This document shows, in pieces, positions 45,031 through 54,400 of a stretch of DNA of 64,000 bases. Both the position numbers and the translations under genes were made by a program. Below the pieces are notes generated by a model. The model saw only the letters and a list, made by a program, of their open reading frames with translations, searched no databases and was not told where the DNA came from. The DNA is taken from the NCBI RefSeq assembly GCF_002117125.1, contig NZ_CP019344.1, forward strand, positions 868,001 to 932,000, written 5' to 3'. Every line of letters begins with the position of its first letter. Position 1 is the stretch's first letter. This DNA is from Nonlabens spongiae. GTDB lineage: Bacteria; Bacteroidota; Bacteroidia; Flavobacteriales; Flavobacteriaceae.

Positions 45031-48000
45031 CACAAGTTCGGATAAAGCAGGTTTCAGACTTCAATATATGGAAGTTTTTAATTGGGGAACCTTTGATGAA
45101 AAAGTTTTTAGAATAAATCCCCAAGGGAATAATTCTCTTTTAACCGGTGCAAACGCTTCTGGAAAAAGCACATTTATAGATGCTCTGTTAACCTTGATAG
45201 TTCCAGCTAAAAGAGACCGTTTTTATAATCAGTCTTCAGGTGTTGAGAAAAAAGGCGATCGCACAGAAGAAACTTATGTTTTAGGGCATTACGGAAACAT
45301 TCAAGAAGAAGGAAAAACTTCTACTTCCACACAAAAGTTGCGTGACACAAGCGCTTATTCTGTAATTCTTGCTCACTTTAAAAATACGGATGAAAAGAAA
45401 ATCACATTATTTCAAGTCCGTTGGTTTTCGAACAACGAACTCAGAAGACAATTCGGTATTGCTCATATTCCTCTTGAAATAGAAAAAGATTTCAGTCAGT
45501 TTGATGGCAAGGGAAATTGGAAAAAGCGATTGGATAAGATCTACAATTCGAATACGTCCAAACGGAAAATTGAATTTATGGATGGCCCAACTGCTTATGC
45601 AAAACGAATGTCACATCTTTTCGGAATGCGTTCTACAAAAGCTTTGAGTTTATTCAACCAAGTTGTTGGGGTGAAAATCTTGGAAGATTTAGATGAGTTT
45701 GTCAGAACCAATATGTTGGAAGAATACACAGAGAATGGCAAAAATCCAGAAGAAGCGTTTATTGAATTAAAAGAGAGCTTTCTGACTTTAATGGATGCGA
45801 AAACCAACATTGAAAAAGCCAAAGAGCAAATCAAACAGCTTAAACCTATCAATGAGCTTGCTAACAAACTGATTGAAATTCAGGAAAACTTGAACCAATT
45901 AGGGCAATCAAAAGAAACGGCTGTTTATTGGTTTGCCCATAAAAGTTTTAAGTTGGGTGAAAAAGAATTCGAAAAATGCAAAGCAGAACTGCAAAAATTG
46001 AATGATGAATTAATCGAATTAAGGGAGAAAGAAACTGATTTCAAAAACCAGGAGACCGATTTGACAGTTCAAATAAAATCTGACGAAGTTGGTAATCAAA
46101 TCGAAAAACTAAAAGCAGAAATTTCAAGGTTAGAAAAAAGCAAAACTTTAAGAAGTGGCAAGCTTGAAGATTACAACGGCATCGCTCAAAAAATTAAGTT
46201 ACCTACTAGTCCAGGTGAAGAAGCCTTTGTTGAAAACCGAGAAAAAGCAAAACGGTTAAAGCAAAGCACACAACAAAATATTGATTTTGAAAATAAAAGT
46301 TTACGTTCATTAGAAAACAATGAAGATAAACTAAAACAGGATACAGAAGATATAGTAAATACTATTCGAACTCTTCAAAAAAATAAAAATAACATTGCTG
46401 GACGAGTAGCGGATATCAGAGAAGAACTTATTTCAAGTATTGGAGCTACTAAAGAAGAAATTCCTTTTATTGGTGAATTGATTAAAGTAAAGGAAGATGA
46501 ATTGGCTTGGGAATCTTCTATTGAAAAAGTACTTCACAATTTTGCTTTGCGTCTAATTGTTCCGCCAAAATACTACTCAAAAGTAAATCAGTATGTGAAC
46601 AACAATGATTTGAGAGGTAGAATTCGTTACGACAAGTACGAACAGCAGGATTATCTCAAAAGTATGCGACATAAGGAGATTAACGAAAATTCCTTAGTCA
46701 ATAAAATTGAAATAAAACCCAAAACGCAGTATGATGCATGGATTGAGAATTATTTGGAAGCTCAATTCAATTTTACTTGTGTGGATAATCTTTCAGAATT
46801 TGAACGCCATTCAAAAATGGCAATTACGCAAAACGGCTTAATAAAATTCAGGAAAGGAAAACACGAAAAAGACGACCGACCACATATTTCGAGAAAAGAG
46901 AATTATGTTTTGGGTTGGGATAATAAAGAGAAAATCGCGGCTTTAAAGAAAGAATTGAGCAATCTGCAAAACCAACAAACCGAAAACAAAAGGGCGATTG
47001 CAAGTAAAATTTCTGAAATAACAAATTTAGGAACATTCAAAGATGAGTGCCACAATCTGTTTTCCAAGTTTGATAAGTATGATGATATAGATTGGCAATC
47101 TTACGCGCGTGACATTCAAGAAAAGACGGAACAGAAAGAAGCGTTAGAAAAAACAAATGACCGAGTTAAGAAATTGCAAGAGCAGTTGGAAGATGTGCAG
47201 GTTAAGTTGAAGCAACTTTCGGAAGTTGATATAGCGAACAAGAGCAGGGATATTTTTAAAACGGAAGAAAAACAAAAAGATGTTGAAAAATCAATAAAGG
47301 ACAATAAAGCCATTTTTGAGCCTTTGGGAAATATTGATACATCAGCGTTTGAAAGTCAAAATCCCAATTTGTTGAATATTGATTATGCGGATTTTGAAGC
47401 AAGACGCAAAAATTTCCAGGACGAAAATTCAAGAAAAACAGCTGAGCTAAATAAACAAAAGCAACAAAACGAACGGGAAGTCAGTGTAAAAATAAATGCC
47501 TTTAAACAGCCGACTGAAATTATTACTAGCAAATACAAAGACTGGCGTTCTGATGTAAATGCTTTGCCCGAATCAACTCACTTAGAATTTATCAGCGAGT
47601 ATCAAAAGTTTTTGGAAAGATTAGAAAAGGATAATCTTCCAAAATTTGAAAAGAAATTTAATGATTATTTACAGGAAACCATCACCAATAAAGTTGGTGA
47701 TTTTAGAATGTTCTTTGAAAACTGGTCGGATACCATCAAGGAAAACATTAGGCATCTGAACGATTCGCTAAAAGCTATTGATTTTAAAAAAAGTCCAAAG
47801 ACTTTTATACAACTTGTAGCACCGAATAAAATCAATGATGAAGTAAAAGAATTTAGAAGACTATTGGAAGAAGCCGTTCCTAATGTCTATCAAATGGAGA
47901 AAACAATTGAAGGAAGAGAATATCACTTTAACAATCACATTCATCCCTTTATAGAAAAGTTAGATAAAGAAGATTGGAGAAAAAAAGTAATGGATGTTCG

Positions 48001-48427
48001 TTCGTGGTTCAACTACAAAGCCGAAGAATTTTACAAAGAAACTAATCAGAAATTCAAAACTTATGAGGCTATGGGACAGCTTTCTGGTGGAGAGAAAGCC
48101 CAACTTACTTATACAATTCTAGGCTCTGCAATTGCTTATCAATTTGGTCTGACTAAGGAAGGATTACAAAGTAATTCATTCCGATTTATTGCTATTGACG
48201 AAGCCTTTAAAGCACAAGATGAAGATAAAGCAAGATATTTAGTAACTCTATGTAAGCAACTTCATTTGCAATTATTGGTGGTTACACCAAGTGATAATAT
48301 TCACATCGTTGAAAACGATATTTCATTCGTTCACTTTGTAGAACGTAAGGAAGAGAGACATTCTTGGTTATACGATATGCCTATTGAACAATTTCAAGAA
48401 CAAAAAGCGAATTACATATTGCAATGA
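45014..48427 (+). CDS. jetC: Wadjet component JetC (SMC/MukB-like ATPase)
   Basis: 1137 aa. Walker A GANASGKST at 45-53. Long coiled coils (about 300-440 and 700-860) flank a hinge around 500-600. The ABC signature LSGGEKAQL is at 1023-1031 and Walker B ends FIAIDEA (Asp1062, Glu1063). This is the DNA-loop-extruding motor of the anti-plasmid system. All ATPase residues are intact, so the motor is predicted to be functional. Overlaps jetB by 17 bp and jetD by 4 bp. Confidence 0.95.
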   Translation: MFSLFSTSSDKAGFRLQYMEVFNWGTFDEKVFRINPQGNNSLLTGANASGKSTFIDALLTLIVPAKRDRFYNQSSGVEKKGDRTEETYVLGHYGNIQEEGKTSTSTQKLRDTSAYSVILAHFKNTDEKKITLFQVRWFSNNELRRQFGIAHIPLEIEKDFSQFDGKGNWKKRLDKIYNSNTSKRKIEFMDGPTAYAKRMSHLFGMRSTKALSLFNQVVGVKILEDLDEFVRTNMLEEYTENGKNPEEAFIELKESFLTLMDAKTNIEKAKEQIKQLKPINELANKLIEIQENLNQLGQSKETAVYWFAHKSFKLGEKEFEKCKAELQKLNDELIELREKETDFKNQETDLTVQIKSDEVGNQIEKLKAEISRLEKSKTLRSGKLEDYNGIAQKIKLPTSPGEEAFVENREKAKRLKQSTQQNIDFENKSLRSLENNEDKLKQDTEDIVNTIRTLQKNKNNIAGRVADIREELISSIGATKEEIPFIGELIKVKEDELAWESSIEKVLHNFALRLIVPPKYYSKVNQYVNNNDLRGRIRYDKYEQQDYLKSMRHKEINENSLVNKIEIKPKTQYDAWIENYLEAQFNFTCVDNLSEFERHSKMAITQNGLIKFRKGKHEKDDRPHISRKENYVLGWDNKEKIAALKKELSNLQNQQTENKRAIASKISEITNLGTFKDECHNLFSKFDKYDDIDWQSYARDIQEKTEQKEALEKTNDRVKKLQEQLEDVQVKLKQLSEVDIANKSRDIFKTEEKQKDVEKSIKDNKAIFEPLGNIDTSAFESQNPNLLNIDYADFEARRKNFQDENSRKTAELNKQKQQNEREVSVKINAFKQPTEIITSKYKDWRSDVNALPESTHLEFISEYQKFLERLEKDNLPKFEKKFNDYLQETITNKVGDFRMFFENWSDTIKENIRHLNDSLKAIDFKKSPKTFIQLVAPNKINDEVKEFRRLLEEAVPNVYQMEKTIEGREYHFNNHIHPFIEKLDKEDWRKKVMDVRSWFNYKAEEFYKETNQKFKTYEAMGQLSGGEKAQLTYTILGSAIAYQFGLTKEGLQSNSFRFIAIDEAFKAQDEDKARYLVTLCKQLHLQLLVVTPSDNIHIVENDISFVHFVERKEERHSWLYDMPIEQFQEQKANYILQ

Positions 48428-49572
48428 TTACGCCTCAGGAAATAAAGAAAAAAGCAGAAAGAAAATATGTTTCCTTCCTTCAACAATTAGTTGACAACAA
48501 GCCCTTTGAAAAATTGGTTATTCGCGGTGATAAGTCGTACACCAAAACTTCATTTCCTGAATTTGAAAAAGAAATCCAGCTAATTATCAGCCAATCAAAG
48601 GAAAAAATAGGCTTTGGATACTCATTGGAATTTCAAAATGTAAAAACTAAATCATTAGGATTTCAAACATTACCTACCTCAATATTCTTTGAAACCGAAA
48701 ATGACTTTTTGAAGTTTTTAGGTAGAAAAAATGAAGTTGAGTTATTCTGTAAAAGCACAAAGTTTACCCTTGAAACATTCCCAGATTTAAAAGTTTGGTT
48801 AATTAAAAATCCAAAGAAGGTAATCGCCAATCAAGCCGATTGGGAAAGTATTTTGAAAGTATGTCAATACTTCAAACAAAATCCCAAACCAAATTTGTAC
48901 ATAAGAGAGCTGCCTATAAAGGTTCACACAAAATTTTTGGAAAGAAATCAAGCTGTAATTAGGGAATTACTTGATATTCTTATTTCAGAGCATATCAAAA
49001 CAGAGGAAAAATTATTTGAGAAAAGATTTAACTTGAAATTTGCCGAACCACAAATTCGGTTTAAGGTACTCGACAAAAAGATAAGTCATAAATTCTTCTC
49101 AGGACTTGATGACATAGCTATTCCAGTTAGTCAATTTGAAATAATGGATTTGCCAATAAGAAAAGTATTGGTTGTGGAAAACAAAACAACCCTTTACACA
49201 ATACTAACTCTTCCGAAAATGAGTGATACAATTGCAATATTTGGTAGTGGATACAGTATTATTAATTTAAAAAATGTGGAATGGTTCAACGTAATAGATT
49301 TACACTATTGGGGAGATATAGATGTTCAAGGCTTTGAAATTTTATCCCAATTCAGGGGCTACTTTCCTCATTCAAAAAGTGTTTTGATGGATAAGCAAAC
49401 CTTTGATAAGCATTTTGAATATGATAATGGTACACCAACAAATATCTCAGCAAAACTTAACTTGACAAGTGATGAACAAGAACTCTACAATATACTGAAA
49501 GAGAACAACTGGCGACTCGAACAAGAAAAAATACCGTTTGAATATGTGAATAATAATCTAGACCTTGATTAA
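48424..49572 (+). CDS. jetD: Wadjet component JetD (DUF3322/DUF2220, TOPRIM-like nuclease)
   Basis: 382 aa. An N-terminal DUF3322 region (1-190) and a C-terminal DUF2220 TOPRIM-type domain. The acidic catalytic residues are Glu252 (VLVVENKTTLYT) and Asp298/Asp300 (HYWGDIDVQGFEIL). It is the nuclease subunit that cleaves trapped circular DNA. It starts in ATGA overlap with jetC. An IS200-type element starts within about ten base pairs after its stop. Confidence 0.93.
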   Translation: MITPQEIKKKAERKYVSFLQQLVDNKPFEKLVIRGDKSYTKTSFPEFEKEIQLIISQSKEKIGFGYSLEFQNVKTKSLGFQTLPTSIFFETENDFLKFLGRKNEVELFCKSTKFTLETFPDLKVWLIKNPKKVIANQADWESILKVCQYFKQNPKPNLYIRELPIKVHTKFLERNQAVIRELLDILISEHIKTEEKLFEKRFNLKFAEPQIRFKVLDKKISHKFFSGLDDIAIPVSQFEIMDLPIRKVLVVENKTTLYTILTLPKMSDTIAIFGSGYSIINLKNVEWFNVIDLHYWGDIDVQGFEILSQFRGYFPHSKSVLMDKQTFDKHFEYDNGTPTNISAKLNLTSDEQELYNILKENNWRLEQEKIPFEYVNNNLDLD

Positions 49573-49577
49573 CTTAA

Positions 49578-50150
49578 CCACCCTGCACTCAAGTGCAGGG
49601 GTTTTTGACACAGGACTGAAAGTCCTTGCTCTGATTACTCCAATATGAAGTTGGAATTATCGTCGTCATTCTCCTTGCGATGATGTTCCAAATAGTTGCT
49701 GACCATTTCATCCGTGATGTTGCCACTGCTCCATGCTCCGTAGCCGGTAGCCCAAAAGTGGTTCCCCCAGTAACGCTTTTTCAATGTTGGAAACTCCTGT
49801 TGCAGCTTCTGTGATGACCGACCCTTAAGGTTTTTGACCAAAATACTGATTGCTAATTTTGGCGGGTACTCAACATACATATGGACGTGATCTGAGCTGA
49901 CCACACCCTTCAGTATCGCTACACTTTCAGATTCACAGATCTGTATCAAGAGATCACGACAGCGAATCTTGATGTCGCCCTCCAAAACCTTATACCTATA
50001 CTTCGTTGACCATACAATATGACAAGTGAGGCGAGTTACCGTATGCGAGCCTTTTCTCTGTGCTGATCCCATAATGACCAATGTATAGATTTTTTCGCAT
50101 AACTAAAGTACTGCAATGAAATTGCAGGGTTTTATACCCTGTCTTGAGAC
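49578..50150 (-). mobile_element. IS200/IS605-family element, transposase only (ends approximate)
   Basis: One Y1 transposase gene between subterminal hairpins: CCCTGCACTCAAGTGCAGGG (49581-49600) and AGGACT-GAA-AGTCCT (49612-49626) on the left; CTGCAAT-GAA-ATTGCAG (50111-50127) followed by a CAGGGT/ACCCTG stem on the right. No terminal inverted repeats, as expected for the family, and no tnpB. The element lies immediately behind jetD. Confidence 0.85.
49635..50072 (-). CDS. tnpA: IS200/IS605 single-strand transposase TnpA
   Basis: 145 aa from ATG 50072 (MGSAQRKGSHTVTRLTCH); an upstream ATG at 50081 adds three residues. HUH nuclease: the motif is His-Val-His in SDHVHMYVEYPP, and the nucleophile is the Tyr in DEMVSNYLEHH near the C-terminus. 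It cuts and joins single-stranded DNA at hairpin ends. Intact, so possibly active. It points toward the jet operon. Confidence 0.95.
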   Translation of the reverse strand: MGSAQRKGSHTVTRLTCHIVWSTKYRYKVLEGDIKIRCRDLLIQICESESVAILKGVVSSDHVHMYVEYPPKLAISILVKNLKGRSSQKLQQEFPTLKKRYWGNHFWATGYGAWSSGNITDEMVSNYLEHHRKENDDDNSNFILE

Positions 50151-50271
50151 CAATAAAATCCAGAACCAACACGAAAAAAAATTTCATATATTGTCTTTAA
50201 GCTTGAGTATCTTTAGGATATTGCATTTTATACCCGAATAGCAAGTAAAATTCACAAGCTCTTCAAACCCC

Positions 50272-51306
50272 CTAATGCCTCGCAATCCACCTCCTATAAG
50301 CAGCAGCGTTGCGGTTGTGCTGTGCAAGAGTTTTGGCAAATTTATGGTAGCCAAAATTCTCCGTATCGGCTACAAAATAGAGGTAGTCGTGATCCTCAGC
50401 GTTAAGCACGCCCTCGATCGCGCTCAAGTCTGGCGTGACGATAGGTCCCGGCGGTAAACCCGCATATTTGTAGGTGTTGTAGGGCGAGTCGATCGCAAGG
50501 TGTTTGTAGAGCACGCGTTTGATCACTTGGGCGAAGTCGTTTTCCACTTCTTTCTTTGAGTAGATCACGGTAGGATCTGCATCCAGTTTCATGCCGCGTT
50601 GCAGGCGGTTCAGGTACACACCCGCGACGCGTGGTCGTTCATCGGTTTTGGCGGTTTCTTTTTGCACAATAGAGGCCAGCGTGTAGACTTCTTGTGGCGT
50701 AAGATCCAGTTTTTCGGCTTTTGCCAAACGATCTGCATTCCAGTACGACTGGTGGTACGCCAGCATTTTATCCCTAAAAGCCGCCGCGCTGGTATTCCAG
50801 TACACCTCATACTGATTGGGTAAATACATGGTCAGCGCCGTTTGCTCGGTGAATCCAGCTTCTTCAAGAAACGCCTCATCCAGCATCGCGTTGAGCAAAC
50901 TCAGGCTATCGGCCTCGATCTGGGTCGCGATGCGGCCCGCAAGGTTCTCGATGCGCTCCTGGTTATTAAAACGCACATTGACCGGCACATTTCTACTGCG
51001 CACGGTATTGATAATCTCGTGGTTGTTCATTCCCTTGCGCAAAATGTACCGCCCAGGTTTCACATTATTCACATAGCCTTTACGCACGGCCGTCTGGTGC
51101 AGCGCATCCCGATCTTCCACCCCATCAGCAATAATGCGGAACGCCGTATTATAATCGGCATCTGTAGGGATGAAAACTTCGTAGGTTTCCGTCGTGAAAT
51201 TGGTATTGGCGCCAAAAAACGTATCGTACACCCGGTAGGCAAAAACGCCCATGCCTACTAGCCCCAGCATGAGCACAGCCACTATGATCTTCTTATAATT
51301 TTTCAT
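50272..51306 (-). CDS. mltG: Endolytic murein transglycosylase
   Basis: 344 aa. N-terminal transmembrane anchor (about 5-25), a LysM-like region and the YceG/MltG domain with the catalytic Glu217 in SIVQKETAK, followed by RVAGVYLNRL, LDADPTVIY and the late GLPPGPIV. Cleaves nascent glycan strands at the membrane and sets their length. Its 5' end overlaps the GNAT gene by 14 bp; order dapF-GNAT-mltG on one strand suggests one cell-wall transcript. Confidence 0.93.
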   Translation of the reverse strand: MKNYKKIIVAVLMLGLVGMGVFAYRVYDTFFGANTNFTTETYEVFIPTDADYNTAFRIIADGVEDRDALHQTAVRKGYVNNVKPGRYILRKGMNNHEIINTVRSRNVPVNVRFNNQERIENLAGRIATQIEADSLSLLNAMLDEAFLEEAGFTEQTALTMYLPNQYEVYWNTSAAAFRDKMLAYHQSYWNADRLAKAEKLDLTPQEVYTLASIVQKETAKTDERPRVAGVYLNRLQRGMKLDADPTVIYSKKEVENDFAQVIKRVLYKHLAIDSPYNTYKYAGLPPGPIVTPDLSAIEGVLNAEDHDYLYFVADTENFGYHKFAKTLAQHNRNAAAYRRWIARH

Positions 51307-51829
51307 TGATCAATTGGTAGAGGTATTCATCTTTATAACCATCTTGTGTGGTGATCCAGTCTTTTTTTATCCCGCTTTCGCGAAAGCGTAATTTTTCAAA
51401 CAGCTTTCTACTCGCATAATTATCCTGCGCGATACCTGCATACAACTGGTGTAGCCTGAGGTGGTCAAAGGCATAGTCCACCATAAGTTCCAGCGCGGCA
51501 GTAGCCAAGCCCTTTGCCCGGTCGCTCTCTTGATTGATGACCACTCCTACCCCAGCCCGCTTGTGGTACGGGTCAAAATCGTAGAGGTCGATCACGCCCT
51601 TGATCTGGTTCTGTGCGTTGCAAATGCCCAGTCGCAGCTGTTTGACTTCATAGATGTCACGGTGGGCATTTTCCAGGTACTCGCGTATGGTAAGCTTAGA
51701 ATAAGGAGTGAGCGTGTGCCCAAATTCCCACAACGCCGGATTGTTCTCCAGCTCGTAAATAAACTCGAGATCGTCAGTATCTACGGCGCGTAGCGAGCAC
51801 ATATCGTTTTTGAGCTTTACCAAGACCAC
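51293..51829 (-). CDS. GNAT-family N-acetyltransferase (RimJ-like)
   Basis: 178 aa. Acetyl-CoA-binding core near 80-105 (RAGVGVVINQESDRAKGLATAALELM) and the C-terminal LHQLYAGIAQDNYASRKLFEKLRF block typical of RimJ/RimL-type GNATs. The acceptor is unknown. Overlaps dapF by 13 bp. The palindrome at 51373-51388 is read as LRFRESG exactly where this family has the conserved loop after KLFEKLGF. Confidence 0.85.
   Translation of the reverse strand: MVLVKLKNDMCSLRAVDTDDLEFIYELENNPALWEFGHTLTPYSKLTIREYLENAHRDIYEVKQLRLGICNAQNQIKGVIDLYDFDPYHKRAGVGVVINQESDRAKGLATAALELMVDYAFDHLRLHQLYAGIAQDNYASRKLFEKLRFRESGIKKDWITTQDGYKDEYLYQLINEKL
51373..51388. repeat. Dispersed 16-bp palindrome, copy in the GNAT gene
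   Basis: Perfect CGCTTTCGCGAAAGCG, read on the minus strand as RFRES. First perfect copy after the 22.8-kb gap. Confidence 0.98.
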
Positions 51830-52599
51830 GTTCCTTTAAAGACCTGAACGGCGGGACCGGTAAGCCAAATATGGTTGTAACCCACACCGTCTTTTTCAAA
51901 AGAAACCTGCAGCGCACCACCTTGGGTTTCAAGGATTACTTGGTTTTTGTCTGTTTGCTGCGAGTGGAACATGGCGAGTGCGACCGCGGTTACTCCCGTT
52001 CCGCAGCTCAAAGTTTCATCTTCCACGCCGCGCTCGTAGGTGCGTACTTTGAATTTATTATCGCCCAGCGGCTGTACAAAGTTCACATTGGCGCCTTCAG
52101 ATCCGTAGGTGTTATTGCGTATGTAGCGGCCTTCTTCTTTGATATTTACGTGATCTACGTTATCCGTCAATTCTACGTGATGAGGAGATCCTGTATCCGT
52201 AAAAATATGAGTATCAAGCACGCTCAGGTTCTTCACATCGCTCATTTTGAGACTTACGATGGTGTCATCAAGAAACTTTGCCACGTGCGCACCGTCTATG
52301 GCTTCAAAAGTTGTTTGGTTTTCTACCAATCCCAGAAACTTGGCAAAACTAGAAATACAGCGGCCGCCATTGCCACACATACTGCTTTCATTACCGTCTG
52401 CATTGTAGTAGACCATTTTGAAATCAAGAGAGCCGTGATTCTCTAAAAGTATGAGCCCGTCTGCCCCTATTCCAAACCTGCGGTCACAGAGATGCTTGAT
52501 GGACTTGGCATCTTTTTTGGAAAAAATATTTTGACGGTTATCGATGATGACGAAGTCATTTCCAGTTCCTTGGTATTTATAAAACGTGAAGCTTTCCAT
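51817..52599 (-). CDS. dapF: Diaminopimelate epimerase
   Basis: Interconverts LL- and meso-diaminopimelate for lysine and peptidoglycan. 260 aa, full length. Catalytic cysteines Cys75 (SSMCGNGGRC) and Cys199 (TLSCGTGVTA) are both present, and YQGTGNDFVIID marks the N-terminus. Leads a dapF-GNAT-mltG unit. The 108-bp gap to the protease gene contains no other feature. Confidence 0.96.
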   Translation of the reverse strand: MESFTFYKYQGTGNDFVIIDNRQNIFSKKDAKSIKHLCDRRFGIGADGLILLENHGSLDFKMVYYNADGNESSMCGNGGRCISSFAKFLGLVENQTTFEAIDGAHVAKFLDDTIVSLKMSDVKNLSVLDTHIFTDTGSPHHVELTDNVDHVNIKEEGRYIRNNTYGSEGANVNFVQPLGDNKFKVRTYERGVEDETLSCGTGVTAVALAMFHSQQTDKNQVILETQGGALQVSFEKDGVGYNHIWLTGPAVQVFKGTWSW

Positions 52600-52707
52600 G
52601 GTCGCAAAGGTAATTATTGACTGTGGGAAATCAGTAGGTTAAAAATTGTTAATCCGTTTAGAAAAGGACAATGGAATTAATAAATTTAAGTTGAAAAAGA
52701 AATAAAA

Positions 52708-54120
52708 ATGCACATGAAATCATTCTTCAAAACACTGGGTGCTGCGGTCTTGGGCGGCGCCATTGCCGTAGGAGGATATTCCTATATCACAGAAAACCAA
52801 GAGAATAGCTATCTACTTAAAGAAGACAATGCTCAACCTGAATTGGCCGTAAGCCAAGTAAGCTACGAGATGCCCGAGAGTATGGAAAACGTAGATTTTA
52901 GGGATGCGGCGTCGAAAACTGTTAACAGCGTGGTCCACGTCATTAACAAAACCGTGACCCGAGCACCACAATCCTTTGCCGATGTGATGCGCGGTCGAGT
53001 TCCCTATCGCGAAGCCATAGGAACCGGTAGCGGAGTCATCATTACTGAAGATGGTTACATCGTGACCAATAATCACGTGATTGAGAACGCCAGAGAAATT
53101 CAAGTGACTTTGAACAATCGCAGAACTTATTCCGCAGAGCTAGTAGGTACAGAACCATCTAGCGATATCGCACTTTTGAAAATCGATACGGAGAATCCGC
53201 TACCTTATGTGGTTTTTGCTGATAGTGATCAGGTGCAGATCGGTGAATGGGCGCTGGCTGTGGGGAATCCATTTAACCTGACCAGTACGGTAACCGCTGG
53301 AATCATCAGTGCTAAAGGTCGTGACCTGGACGAGCGTGATGATGTGATGCAAAGTTTTATCCAAACGGATGCCGCCGTAAATCCTGGTAACTCTGGAGGT
53401 GCCTTGGTGAACATGAACGGTGAATTGATAGGTATCAACACCGCTATCGCTTCAAGAACTGGATCTTACGTAGGATATTCATTTGCGGTGCCGTCCAACA
53501 ATGCAAGAAAGATCATCGAAGACTTGATGGAATATGGAATGGTTCAACGCGGTATGCTGGGCATAAGCGGTCGTGACCTTAACGGTAGTCTTGCTGAGCA
53601 ACTGGGCGTAGATCGCAGTGAAGGAATATACGTGGCAGATGTAGTACCAGGCAGCGGAGCCGAAAAAGGGAAATTGAGAAGCGGCGACATTATCACTAAC
53701 ATAGGCGGCATAAGAATCAGAACTTTTGCCGATTTGACTGGTTATGTAGCAACTAAAAATCCTGGGGATATCGTTGATGTGACCTATTTCAGAGATGGCG
53801 ACCGCAGACAAACCCGAGTGGAAATCACCAAGAACTCCACTATTCAAATTCCGGAGTTGAATCTGGAGGTGCGCGATCTAGATGCCGAAGAAAAACGATT
53901 GTTTAAAGTTAACGAAGGGGTGAAAATCACCCGAGCATTAGGCGAATTTTCAAAATATAGTGCCGCGATGCAGGATTATGTGATTGTGAAGGTTAATGAT
54001 GAAAAGATCAACAGCACTTCAGATCTCAAGCGAGCGATTGAAAATCGTGATCCTCGTGAGGGCATCATGCTGGTCATGAAAAATTCTGAAGGAGAGTTTG
54101 AGCGGATTTTAGTGCGATAA
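52708..54120 (+). CDS. degQ: Periplasmic DegP/DegQ-type serine protease
   Basis: 470 aa. N-terminal signal-anchor (residues 5-25). Trypsin-like domain with His123 (NNHVI), Asp153 (SSDIALLKI) and Ser229 (NPGNSGGAL). Two PDZ regions follow, about 285-370 and 380-465; the second is degenerate. Handles misfolded envelope proteins. Start ATG 52708 or 52714. A TGTCA-type repeat and then a terminator follow the gene. Confidence 0.93.
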   Translation: MHMKSFFKTLGAAVLGGAIAVGGYSYITENQENSYLLKEDNAQPELAVSQVSYEMPESMENVDFRDAASKTVNSVVHVINKTVTRAPQSFADVMRGRVPYREAIGTGSGVIITEDGYIVTNNHVIENAREIQVTLNNRRTYSAELVGTEPSSDIALLKIDTENPLPYVVFADSDQVQIGEWALAVGNPFNLTSTVTAGIISAKGRDLDERDDVMQSFIQTDAAVNPGNSGGALVNMNGELIGINTAIASRTGSYVGYSFAVPSNNARKIIEDLMEYGMVQRGMLGISGRDLNGSLAEQLGVDRSEGIYVADVVPGSGAEKGKLRSGDIITNIGGIRIRTFADLTGYVATKNPGDIVDVTYFRDGDRRQTRVEITKNSTIQIPELNLEVRDLDAEEKRLFKVNEGVKITRALGEFSKYSAAMQDYVIVKVNDEKINSTSDLKRAIENRDPREGIMLVMKNSEGEFERILVR

Positions 54121-54125
54121 TATTC

Positions 54126-54262
54126 TGTCATTCTGGACCAACGCAGCGCAGATTCAGAATCTGCTAAAAATGACTATAGAATCAGTAGCCTTCTCAAAAG
54201 CTTAAAACAGATTCTGTCCCGATAGACCGCAAGAATCTCCTACCCTCGGCTTCATAGTGACA
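54126..54262. repeat. 137-bp TGTCA...TGACA intergenic repeat, related element C
   Basis: Starts TGTCATTCTGG and ends AGTGACA, matching only the TGTCA/TGACA borders of the elements at 28029 and 34117. It contains CAGATTCAGAATCTG, an inner palindrome. Like the other two it lies right behind a stop codon. Confidence 0.5.
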
Positions 54263-54280
54263 TGGTTGTAATTTATAATG

Positions 54281-54308
54281 AAACCCTGAACCTTTCGGCT
54301 CAGGGTTT
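54281..54308 (+). terminator. Rho-independent terminator after the DegQ gene
   Basis: AAACCCTGA (54281-54289) pairs with TCAGGGTTT (54300-54308); the apex CC...GG adds pairs around a TTTC loop. A T-rich stretch follows. Confidence 0.75.
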
Positions 54309-54400
54309 ATATTTTGGTGATTTTAAATAGCTAAATCAACTGTTATAAGCGATTTAGTTTATTGTAGAACAAATCGTAGATTTCGCATAAACATTCATAC

